Shown here piece after piece: positions 1 to 6,215 of a DNA stretch of 7,938 nucleotides. How positions within the stretch are numbered: position 1 is the stretch's first letter; every line of letters starts with the position of its first letter. The stretch covers positions 1 to 7,938 of the forward strand of contig JAOTWC010000062.1 of NCBI GenBank assembly GCA_029863105.1. Direction: 5' to 3'. The stretch is from Gemmatimonadota bacterium. GTDB lineage: Bacteria; Gemmatimonadota; Gemmatimonadetes; Palauibacterales; Palauibacteraceae. A model generated the notes under the pieces. The model was given only the letters and a program-made list of their open reading frames with translations. It was not told the DNA's origin and did not search any database. Made by a program: the position numbers and the translations under genes.

Positions 1-1027
1 CACCGGGGTCAGTCTGGGTCCCCGCGCGCGGTCGAACTCCGCCGACCCGTTCGTTCAGCGTACTCCGGATCGGGACCTCCGCGAGATCCCGAAGTGCATC
101 CCGCTCCCCAGGCCGCAGCAGGCCGGCACGCGATAAGATTTCTACGGCCGCGGGCCCCACGGCACGACGCGCGCCGTCTTCCACCTTCAGGGCCAGCCCC
201 CACTTCTCGTCGGTCGCCGCCACGCAGAGGACGCCCTCGGCTCCCTCCTTAGCCAGGAGGCGCCCGGCCGTCGCCAGCATGATGCTCAGAGGCTCTCGAC
301 CCGCGGACGATGTAAGCTCGGGATGTCGCGTCATCGCGTCGACAACAACTGCGGATGGCGATCCGGTTTCTGCTGCCCGCGTCGCCAGGCGAGCGTAGGC
401 TGTCGCCATCGTGGCCAGGCCCACGAAAGGCGTGGGAACCCCGCATCCGTCCGTGGCCCAGTTGAGCGTTTCCGGATCAGCCTCGATCCAGTCGGGCATC
501 AGTTGCCGGACGCGAGCCTGCACCGGGTGATCGTATCGCCAGTAGCCGTCGGTGTCCCAACTGTGATGTGTGGCCAGGGCCAGCATCGATGCGTGCTTAC
601 CCGAGCAGTTATTGTGCAGGCTTCCGGGTTGGCGGCCGGACCTGCTCAGCACGTCGGCCGCGTGGGCGTCATAGGGCGTATGAGGACCGCAGTACAGCGC
701 CGCTGGACGCTCGCCGATCGCGGCAAGCATTCGCTCGACGTGGGCTATGTGCTCCTCCGTGCCGCCGTGCGAGGCACAAACCACGGCCAGGTCCTTGCTG
801 TCCAGCCCAAACGCCCGGTCTGCCCCGTCCTCGACCACCGCCAGCGCCTGGAACGGCTTGAATGCCGACCTCCAGAAAGAGCTCGCCCGTGGATTTCCGA
901 ACGTCAGGTCGCCGGCGCCCTGTGCGGTCCGCACGGCAGCGCAGACGCGGTGGTTCGATTCGACAACGCCGCCGCGCGTAACTTCTATGATGATGTGCGC
1001 GTAGTGCAGGGGTTCCTCCGTGGGCAC
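1..1027 (-). CDS. Class 3 (Rhizobium etli type) L-asparaginase, 3' end cut by window edge
   Basis: The enzyme hydrolyses L-asparagine to aspartate and ammonia, probably in the cytoplasm since no signal peptide is visible. The frame is open from a TGA upstream of the start to the left edge, giving 342 residues. Motifs are SAFKPFQ (54-60), ASHGG (85-89), NNCSGKHA (139-146) and TDGCGVPT (192-199). From memory, the R. etli enzyme uses Ser48, Lys51 and Ser80 in catalysis and Cys135, Lys138 and Cys189 at its zinc site. Here S54, K57, S86, C141, K144 and C195 match, all offset by +6, so there is no net indel across this core; K260 is the likely second lysine. The family is about 330-370 residues, so only a few residues should be missing. 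The start is uncertain: GTG at 1027 fits the family N-terminus, GTG at 1054 is also possible, and neither has a good ribosome binding site. It lies 72 bases after a small gene on the same strand. Confidence 0.92.
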   Translation of the reverse strand, partial: MPTEEPLHYAHIIIEVTRGGVVESNHRVCAAVRTAQGAGDLTFGNPRASSFWRSAFKPFQALAVVEDGADRAFGLDSKDLAVVCASHGGTEEHIAHVERMLAAIGERPAALYCGPHTPYDAHAADVLSRSGRQPGSLHNNCSGKHASMLALATHHSWDTDGYWRYDHPVQARVRQLMPDWIEADPETLNWATDGCGVPTPFVGLATMATAYARLATRAAETGSPSAVVVDAMTRHPELTSSAGREPLSIMLATAGRLLAKEGAEGVLCVAATDEKWGLALKVEDGARRAVGPAAVEILSRAGLLRPGERDALRDLAEVPIRSTLNERVGGVRPRAGTQTDPG

Positions 1028-1099
1028 GTTCGTGGCATCCGACCGGATGCCCACCAGAGTACAGGCAGGAACGAGCGGCGGACAGTGGCCGCGCCAGGC

Positions 1100-1498
1100 T
1101 CAGGCGCGTTCCAGCTCCGCCCTTCGTGACAGCCGAGTCGAGGTCCGGGCGACGCGTCGGGCCGACGACTCGACGCCACCCAGCACGTCGTCCACACTGC
1201 GCTTCCCCAGTGCGGCAAAGTCCGGCGTATCCCCGGGAGCTCGTTCCTCGGCGGCGTGCAGATCGATCCACCGATCGAAGCGGTCGCTCAGCCGGACGAT
1301 CCCGTAGAATCGCCGTCCCGGCGACCCGTCGCGGCGGATGAAATCAACCACGGCTGCGCCGAGCGCAACCTGCGCCAGCGCCAAATCCTTGAATCCGTCG
1401 ACTACCAGCTTGAATTGAAATTCGAGCACGTCGCGCATCACGACGCCCCAGCTCACGGCCTGCGTGCCCGACTCGATCACGCGCGTATCTCTTGTCAT
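1100..1498 (-). CDS. Hypothetical protein, 132 aa
   Basis: I do not recognise this family. The start is ATG at 1498, with GGAAG eight bases upstream; the frame stays open further upstream, but that part is arginine- and proline-rich, lacks protein-like character and then runs antisense to the HU gene. The product begins with a polar stretch, then has a hydrophobic-rich region (about residues 18-53) containing DVLEFQFKLVVDGFKDLAL and a run of Ala, Val and Leu that could be a buried or membrane-associated helix. A middle block, GRRFYGIVRLSDRFDRW (61-77), looks structured. The basic C-terminus (112-132) is rich in Arg and Ser. It sits divergent from HU and upstream of the asparaginase on the same strand, so the two could be co-transcribed. 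Alternating charged and aliphatic residues suggest a real protein, but function is unknown. Confidence 0.65.
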   Translation of the reverse strand: MTRDTRVIESGTQAVSWGVVMRDVLEFQFKLVVDGFKDLALAQVALGAAVVDFIRRDGSPGRRFYGIVRLSDRFDRWIDLHAAEERAPGDTPDFAALGKRSVDDVLGGVESSARRVARTSTRLSRRAELERA

Positions 1499-1679
1499 GA
1501 CAGTCACTTCCAGCACAGGCTCCGGAGCGTACGATCGATCGTCAACGGGCTTTCGCCCGGCTTCTGTTCGTTGCCCAACCTGTACGAGTGGGGCGACCGG
1601 ACGGTTTCGCGATCGACGCCTCGAGGTCTCAGTCGGCCGAACGTCGCGGACTTCCGCGCCAAACGGATAGGGGCGCGCC

Positions 1680-1708
1680 TTGCGGCCCACGGATCTACCG
1701 TTCATAAT
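1680..1708 (+). promoter_or_regulatory. Probable sigma70-type promoter for HU
   Basis: The sequence shows TTGCGG (1680-1685) and CATAAT (1703-1708) separated by exactly 17 bases. The -10 box matches TATAAT at five of six positions; the -35 box keeps only the TTG. Transcription would begin near 1715, giving a leader of about 45 bases that contains a six-T run and then the HU ribosome binding site. It is the best promoter-like pair I found in the 262 bases between the divergent genes. The rest of that gap (about 1499-1679) shows nothing I can name, though it should hold the promoter of the minus-strand gene. Confidence 0.42.
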
Positions 1709-1747
1709 GGGGTCAGTGTTGTCGTACCCACCGTTTTTTCTCGTTCC

Positions 1748-1756
1748 AGAGGAGAG
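1748..1756 (+). promoter_or_regulatory. Shine-Dalgarno site fixing the GTG start of HU
   Basis: AGAGGAGAG lies here, with GGAG ending six bases before the GTG at 1761. The same frame stays open upstream to an ATG at 1680, but that ATG lies within the proposed promoter and the extra residues do not resemble HU. The site therefore supports the GTG start. Confidence 0.8.
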
Positions 1757-1760
1757 TAGC

Positions 1761-2054
1761 GTGACGAAACAGGAATTTGCGGAGAAGCTGGCGCGCAAGA
1801 CCGACATTTCCAAGGCGAAGGCCATGGATGTGATCGATGCCATCTTTTCCACCAAGTCGGGTCAGGGCATCATCGCGGTGGAGCTCGACGGCGGTCGCGA
1901 CTTCACGGTGACAGGATTCGGCACGTTCAAGACGCGCAGAACCAAGGCCAGGATGGGTCGGAATCCGCAGACGGGTGCGACGATTCACATTGCCGCGCGC
2001 AACAGTGTTTCGTTTCGGGCGGGCAAGGGGCTGAAGGATCGCGTCAAGCAGTAG
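1761..2054 (+). CDS. hup: HU family histone-like DNA-binding protein, 97 aa
   Basis: HU proteins form dimers that bend and compact DNA in the nucleoid. The N-terminus (TKQEFAEKLARKT) and the SKAKAMDVIDAIF helix give the helical dimer body. The core GFGTFKTRRTKARMGRNPQTGATI follows (about residues 53-76): GFGTF is the signature turn, and the GRNPQTG arm tip carries the conserved proline that intercalates into DNA. The end (FRAGKGLKDRVKQ) is the usual basic C-terminus. At 97 residues it is slightly longer than the usual ~90, because the segment between the second helix and GFGTF is about six residues longer than in E. coli HU-beta. The GTG start at 1761 is fixed by a strong ribosome binding site. 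The gene is monocistronic, divergent from the small gene at 1498 and converging on the protease cluster. HU versus IHF is not fully separable by eye, but HU fits better. Confidence 0.93.
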   Translation: MTKQEFAEKLARKTDISKAKAMDVIDAIFSTKSGQGIIAVELDGGRDFTVTGFGTFKTRRTKARMGRNPQTGATIHIAARNSVSFRAGKGLKDRVKQ

Positions 2055-2068
2055 CGCGAGTCGCTTCT

Positions 2069-2120
2069 GAGCCGTGGAGCGCGGACGGACCAACGGTTCG
2101 TTGTGCGCGCTCCGCGGCTC
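2069..2120. terminator. Long perfect stem-loop between convergent genes, probable bidirectional terminator
   Basis: The left arm GAGCCGTGGAGCGCG (2069-2083) pairs along its whole 15 bases with CGCGCTCCGCGGCTC (2106-2120), with one G-T wobble. The 22-base loop holds a second small hairpin, CAACG-GTT-CGTTG. It begins 14 bases after the HU stop. There is no T-run on either side, so it is not a textbook intrinsic terminator, but its position between two converging transcripts fits termination or 3'-end protection. Confidence 0.7.
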
Positions 2121-2123
2121 ACT

Positions 2124-2145
2124 CCTTCCGCCGATGGCTGGAAGG
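2124..2145. terminator. Second stem-loop near the end of the protease gene
   Basis: CCTTCCGCC (2124-2132) pairs with GGC and GGAAGG (2136-2145), making a nine-base-pair stem with a GAT triloop and one bulged T. It lies three bases from the longer stem-loop and ten bases past the stop of the minus-strand protease, so it is the first structure the protease mRNA would meet. No T-run follows. A role in termination or mRNA 3' stability is inferred. Confidence 0.5.
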
Positions 2146-2155
2146 GTAGGACGGG

Positions 2156-3793
2156 TCAGCCGGTGGCTGGTGGCTCCGGCTGGTTCGGTGCGTTGTCTCC
2201 GGCCGCCGCCTTCAGCAGATCCTCGACAGTCCGGGCACCTTTCAGGCGCCTGACCGCCCGCAACACCTGGAGTTCGTCTCGCTGGCTGCGACGCATCGCT
2301 TCCAGCTCCCCGAACGCCGTGTTGGCAAGCTGTGTAGCGAGAAACCGGTCCACCAGCGGCTGCACCGAGCGGTAGAGTGCTTCGTCGATCTGCACGCCTT
2401 CACTCTGCAGGAGCGTCAGGAACTCGGTCCGCATGTCCTGCGTGATCTCGAATTCCCGCTCCAGACCAGGATGCTCACCGTTCCACTGAACGGCAAACCG
2501 GAAAGCGAGCTGACGGATCGACAGGGCGTTCCGGTTCAGCTCCGCTCCGAATTCGCGCTCGGCCTCGGACAGGGAATCGGCGACCAGTACATCGGGGATG
2601 ATCCCACCGCCGCCCTTGACGGTACGGCCGCCTGCCGTGGTAAACACTTCGGGTTCGGCCTCAGACACAGGTTCATGTCCCGGCGGCAGGAGAACCCCCA
2701 CATCCACCGTCTCGACCGAGACTCCCTCGACCGCCCGGTCGCGCTGAATGGAGCGTCCGCTCGGGGTCAACCAGGCAGCCGTCGTCAGTTTCAGATGATG
2801 CCCGCCGGGAAGCAGATACACGGTCTGCATCGAACCCTTACCGAAACTCGGCGTTCCCAGAATCAGGGCCCGGTCGTGATCCTGAAGCGCGCCCGCTACG
2901 ATCTCCGACGCGCTGGCACTTGCGCCGTCCACCAGGACGACGATCGGAAGTCCGGGAAACGCGTCATCTTCGGTCGCCAGGAAGGTGTGATTCTGATCTG
3001 CGACTCGCGACTTCGTCGTGACGATCGGCGCACCACGCGGCAGGAACAGGTCACTGACGTCCACGCCTTCCTCAAGCAGGCCACCCGGATTGCCACGCAG
3101 ATCGAGCACGAGCCCCGTTGCGCCCGATGCGACGAGAGCGCTGATGGCCGCGCGCAACTCTTCAGTGGCTTCACGGCTGAATTGACTCAGGCGGGCAGCG
3201 CCGATGTGCTCGTCGACCATATACGCCAGCACCGGCGGCACGTGGATCTCGTCTCGCGTGATCGTCAGATGGATCGGGACAGTCACACCCACGCGAGCCA
3301 CGGTGACGACGACGGGTTCACCGACGGGCCCTCGAAGGCGCCCGATGACGCGCGATTCATCCCAACCCGCTACGCTCTCGCCTTCAACTCCGACGATCCG
3401 GTCGCCGGTGAGCAGGCCTTCGCGCTCCGCCGGCGTGCCTGCGATCACGCTCATCACCGTGACCCAATCGCCGACCATCTGGACACGAATTCCGAGGCCC
3501 CCGTAGTTCCCCGTCGTCGTGATCTCCAGGTCGATGGCGTCCGCGGCATCGATGAACGTCGAATGCGGGTCGCCCAATCGGTCCAGCATGCCGTCGATCG
3601 CCATCTGGTACAGGTCGTCAGTGTCGACAACCTCCACATACCGTTCCGCGATGATCCGCTCCACCCGACGCAGCTGCGCCCGGTCGAACGCCTCAGCCTC
3701 CTGGGCCGCGGCGGCCCGCTGCATGAGGGCTCCGCCGGCCATCAGCGCGGCCAGCGCGACCACTCCCGCGACCGGCGTCCGGTACCCACGCAT
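2156..3793 (-). CDS. Exported S41 (C-terminal processing type) peptidase with PDZ domain, last gene of the cluster
   Basis: S41 peptidases cleave proteins, often near exposed C-termini, in the periplasm. Numbering is for the 545-residue form. A signal peptide or N-terminal anchor covers about residues 1-30. An N-terminal helical region precedes a PDZ domain (about 95-172, starting at NYGGLGIRV). The protease core follows, with DLRGNPGG (231-238) and SASASE (292-297). By spacing to E. coli Tsp (Ser430, Asp441, Lys455), the catalytic serine is S294, with D305 and lysine K319 in SFGKGSMQ. The C-terminal third has a glycine-rich GGGGIIPD turn (about 394-401) and a long helical tail. The start is a choice: ATG at 3802 overlaps the previous stop by four bases (ATGA) but directly abuts GGAGG; ATG at 3793 lies nine bases after the same GGAGG and is preferred. 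The upstream gene is a clear paralogue. The substrate is unknown. Confidence 0.94.
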   Translation of the reverse strand: MRGYRTPVAGVVALAALMAGGALMQRAAAAQEAEAFDRAQLRRVERIIAERYVEVVDTDDLYQMAIDGMLDRLGDPHSTFIDAADAIDLEITTTGNYGGLGIRVQMVGDWVTVMSVIAGTPAEREGLLTGDRIVGVEGESVAGWDESRVIGRLRGPVGEPVVVTVARVGVTVPIHLTITRDEIHVPPVLAYMVDEHIGAARLSQFSREATEELRAAISALVASGATGLVLDLRGNPGGLLEEGVDVSDLFLPRGAPIVTTKSRVADQNHTFLATEDDAFPGLPIVVLVDGASASASEIVAGALQDHDRALILGTPSFGKGSMQTVYLLPGGHHLKLTTAAWLTPSGRSIQRDRAVEGVSVETVDVGVLLPPGHEPVSEAEPEVFTTAGGRTVKGGGGIIPDVLVADSLSEAEREFGAELNRNALSIRQLAFRFAVQWNGEHPGLEREFEITQDMRTEFLTLLQSEGVQIDEALYRSVQPLVDRFLATQLANTAFGELEAMRRSQRDELQVLRAVRRLKGARTVEDLLKAAAGDNAPNQPEPPATG

Positions 3794-3798
3794 CGGCG

Positions 3799-5454
3799 TC
3801 ATCCTCCCGAAACCTCGGTCGGCTTGGCGACGGCGGCCAGGGCGATGAGCTGCTCGGGGCTGCGCGCATCGCGCAACAACGAAGCGGCTTCCTGCACTTC
3901 CGCCTGGCGGGCGAGCAGTACCTTGAGACCGGCTTCCTCGTCGAACGCGACGCTTGCCAGCTGGCTGTGAAGACGGTAGTCCATCAGGCCGCTGCCTTCG
4001 CGCAGGATCACGGGGTCAATTGCCTCGTTCGTTTCCCGGTCCACGAATTCGACGAATGCGCGGCGCAGCTCGGGCGTGATTTCCGTCGGCCGGATCCCGG
4101 GGTTCGCGCGCACCCAGTCAACGGCGAACCGGAGGCTGAGGGTTTCCAGTGATACCTGCGCCTCGATCATTCCGGCACGCAGCCGCTGCTCGGGGACAGT
4201 CAGCGTGTCGGGGGGCATCACCAGGTCGGGTTGAATCCCTCCGCCGCCATAGACCCTGCGCCCGCCGACCGTCCGAAACACCTGCTGGCCCGCCGTATCC
4301 GCCTGCGCGTCGGGGGTTCGGAGCGGCGCATCTGCCAGGCCGAGTTGGACGGCTTCGGCTACGGCTTGATTGAACTCGTCTGTTCCCAATCCTCCGCCAT
4401 CCTCGGCGTCGTGGGCGCGGTGGATCGATCGTCCGCTCGGCGTATACCATGTACCGGTCGTAAGGCGCAAAAAACGTTGTCCGGGAAGCGGGAACACGCT
4501 CTGCATCACGCCTTTGCCAAACGTCCGGGATCCTAGCAGTACGGCGCGATCGAAGTCCTGCAGAGCACCGGCCACGATTTCCGATGCGCTGGCCGACCAA
4601 CCGTTCACCAGAACCACCATCGGCAGGCCCGGATATCTGTCAGGCCCGGGTGCGATGAACTTCTGGTTGTCCTGCGGATCCCTCCCGCGGGTCTCCACTA
4701 CGGAGGATCCGTGCTCCAGAAACAGGTCGGCGATTTCGACAGCCTCGGGCAGTATTCCGCCCGAGTTCCATCGGAGATCCAACACGACCGACTCGGCCCC
4801 ACGCGCGAGCAGTCCGTCGATCGCCTGCTGCAGTTCGCGGGCTGATGAGCGGCTGAACTGCTCGAGTCGAACGTATCCGACACCACCGTCCAGCAGCACC
4901 GAGCGAGTGGCATCCAGGTGAACCGCGTCGCGCACCACCGTCATGCGCAGCAGGTCCGGCACGCCGTCTCGCCTGACCGCAATGTCGACGGGCTCTCCCC
5001 GAATCCCGCGCAGCGCGCTTACGGCTTCCGACTGCGACCACCCGAGCGTCGAATTCCCCTCGACTTCGACGATCCGGTCCATCTTCCGCAGGTCCAGCAG
5101 CGAGGAAGGGCTGTTGGGGATCACACCCAGTATGCTGATCCCGTCTTCACCGGCCAGCACGCGCATTCCCACGCCGCCGTAATTGTTTGACAACAGCGTG
5201 CCGTCGTCGCCGCCCCTTATGTATGCGGCGTACGGATCGCCGAGTTCCGCGAGCAGGCCGTCGATCGCCAGCTCATACAGCGAATCCGGATCGACCTCAT
5301 CCACGAACCGCTCCGCCACGTACCGGTGGACGAGGTCAAACAGTGTGGACCTGGAGATTTGGTCCGCCGCCTGGGACTGCATGAGCGAACCGCCACTGAA
5401 CACCGCCACGGCCACCACCACCGCGACCGCCACCCATCCACGCCGTGTATTCAT
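3799..5454 (-). CDS. Exported S41 (C-terminal processing type) peptidase with PDZ domain, tandem paralogue
   Basis: This 551-residue protein is co-linear with the next gene downstream. An N-terminal signal peptide (about 1-30, ending SQAA) leads into a helical region, a PDZ domain (about 91-165, from NYGGVGMRV) and the protease core. The active site is SASASE (287-292) with S289 as nucleophile, D300, and K314 in TFGKGVMQ, spaced exactly as in E. coli Tsp. The DLR loop reads DLRWNSGG (226-233), where its paralogue has DLRGNPGG. The C-terminal part carries the same GGGGI-PD turn (403-410) and a final helical region. The start at 5454 overlaps the thymidylate kinase stop by four bases (ATGA), with AGGAGG four bases upstream inside the kinase coding end, so translational coupling is likely. 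It should act outside the cytoplasmic membrane. The substrate cannot be read from the sequence. Confidence 0.95.
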   Translation of the reverse strand: MNTRRGWVAVAVVVAVAVFSGGSLMQSQAADQISRSTLFDLVHRYVAERFVDEVDPDSLYELAIDGLLAELGDPYAAYIRGGDDGTLLSNNYGGVGMRVLAGEDGISILGVIPNSPSSLLDLRKMDRIVEVEGNSTLGWSQSEAVSALRGIRGEPVDIAVRRDGVPDLLRMTVVRDAVHLDATRSVLLDGGVGYVRLEQFSRSSARELQQAIDGLLARGAESVVLDLRWNSGGILPEAVEIADLFLEHGSSVVETRGRDPQDNQKFIAPGPDRYPGLPMVVLVNGWSASASEIVAGALQDFDRAVLLGSRTFGKGVMQSVFPLPGQRFLRLTTGTWYTPSGRSIHRAHDAEDGGGLGTDEFNQAVAEAVQLGLADAPLRTPDAQADTAGQQVFRTVGGRRVYGGGGIQPDLVMPPDTLTVPEQRLRAGMIEAQVSLETLSLRFAVDWVRANPGIRPTEITPELRRAFVEFVDRETNEAIDPVILREGSGLMDYRLHSQLASVAFDEEAGLKVLLARQAEVQEAASLLRDARSPEQLIALAAVAKPTEVSGG

Positions 5455-6197
5455 TCCGCCTCCTGCCCTGTCGCTTCCCTGGCTTCGCCGCTCGATGCGG
5501 GGCTCTTCCCCTGAAACTCGCTCGCTGACGAAATGTTTCCCATTCCCGGCCGCTTCGGCACGAACCGCTCGGGCCAGCGGCCGGACAGTTCGCTCCAGAT
5601 CTTCTCGTGCACCTCTGCTGGATCGCCCTCCGAATCAACGCACACGATCGTCGAGTCCGAAGCCGCCATCCGGTCGTATGCGGCGGCGACCGCCGCGTGG
5701 AACTCCGCCCGCTCGCGTTCCAGCCGGTCGGCTTCCCCGGATTGGCGTTCCCGACCGCGCTCGGGATCAATCCTCAGCAGTACGGTCAGGTCCGGCGCCA
5801 GGCCGCCGGTCGCCAGCTGGTTGGCCGCTCGAACCTGGTCCATGGGCAGCCCGCGAGCCGCGCCCTGGTAGGCGAACGTGGACAGCTCGAATCGATCGGC
5901 CAGCACCAGCTTGCCCTGTTCCAAAGCCGGGACGACCAGTCGCCGGACGAATTCTGCGCGGGAGGTCAGGTACAGGAACAACTCCGATTCGGCGCACATC
6001 TCCGTGTCGGGACTCAGCACCAGGGCGCGAGCCTGCTCGCCGACCGCAGTTCCTCCCGGCTCGCGCACCATCAAATGGTCGACGCCGGAGTCGCGCAGGC
6101 GCCTCGACACAGTGCGTATCTGCGTCGACTTTCCCGCACCCTCCACGCCTTCGAACACGATGAACAGCCCCGGGCGTCCATCGGCTCGTCCGCTCAC
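5451..6197 (-). CDS. tmk: Thymidylate kinase (dTMP kinase) with C-terminal extension
   Basis: The enzyme phosphorylates dTMP to dTDP with ATP in the cytoplasm, feeding dTTP synthesis. The P-loop is EGVEGAGKST (16-25), REPGGT (45-50) is the family dTMP-side motif, and DRF (101-103) is the DRY/H-type motif. The LID region (about 147-162) is rich in Arg, as in E. coli-type enzymes whose P-loop lacks a basic residue. The 248-residue length exceeds the usual ~205-215. The extra part from about 211 is Ser-, Gly- and Glu-rich, looks disordered and has no recognisable domain. The start is GTG at 6197; an in-frame TGA lies just upstream, so no earlier start exists, and the ribosome binding site is weak (GGTGA). 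It begins 18 bases after the inositol phosphate synthase stop and overlaps the following protease by four bases. Confidence 0.95.
   Translation of the reverse strand: MSGRADGRPGLFIVFEGVEGAGKSTQIRTVSRRLRDSGVDHLMVREPGGTAVGEQARALVLSPDTEMCAESELFLYLTSRAEFVRRLVVPALEQGKLVLADRFELSTFAYQGAARGLPMDQVRAANQLATGGLAPDLTVLLRIDPERGRERQSGEADRLERERAEFHAAVAAAYDRMAASDSTIVCVDSEGDPAEVHEKIWSELSGRWPERFVPKRPGMGNISSASEFQGKSPASSGEAREATGQEAE
5459..5464 (-). promoter_or_regulatory. Shine-Dalgarno AGGAGG for the upstream S41 peptidase, inside the end of tmk
   Basis: On the minus strand AGGAGG ends four bases before the ATG at 5454. It encodes the last kinase residues while serving the next gene, which fits stop/start coupled translation across the ATGA overlap. 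Confidence 0.75.
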
Positions 6198-6215
6198 GGG
6201 TTCACCGGTCGGTCA

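Noticed and set aside
669..1271. 200-residue minus-strand open frame over the asparaginase
   Set aside because: It is a different frame of the same strand. The adjacent frame holds all asparaginase motifs, while this one is an Arg/Gly-rich shadow.
1680..1760. N-terminal extension of HU from the ATG at 1680
   Set aside because: The extra 27 residues do not match HU, the stretch overlaps the proposed promoter, and a strong ribosome binding site serves the GTG at 1761.
1499..1855. Upstream extension of the hypothetical gene to a 251-residue protein
   Set aside because: The extra N-terminal part lies antisense to HU and its promoter and is Arg/Pro-rich. ATG at 1498 with a nearby GGAAG is more credible.
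2471..3970. 499-residue plus-strand open frame across the protease pair
   Set aside because: It is antisense to two well-supported S41 genes and crosses their junction. The product is rich in Arg, His and Asp with no motif, as expected from mirrored high-GC codons.
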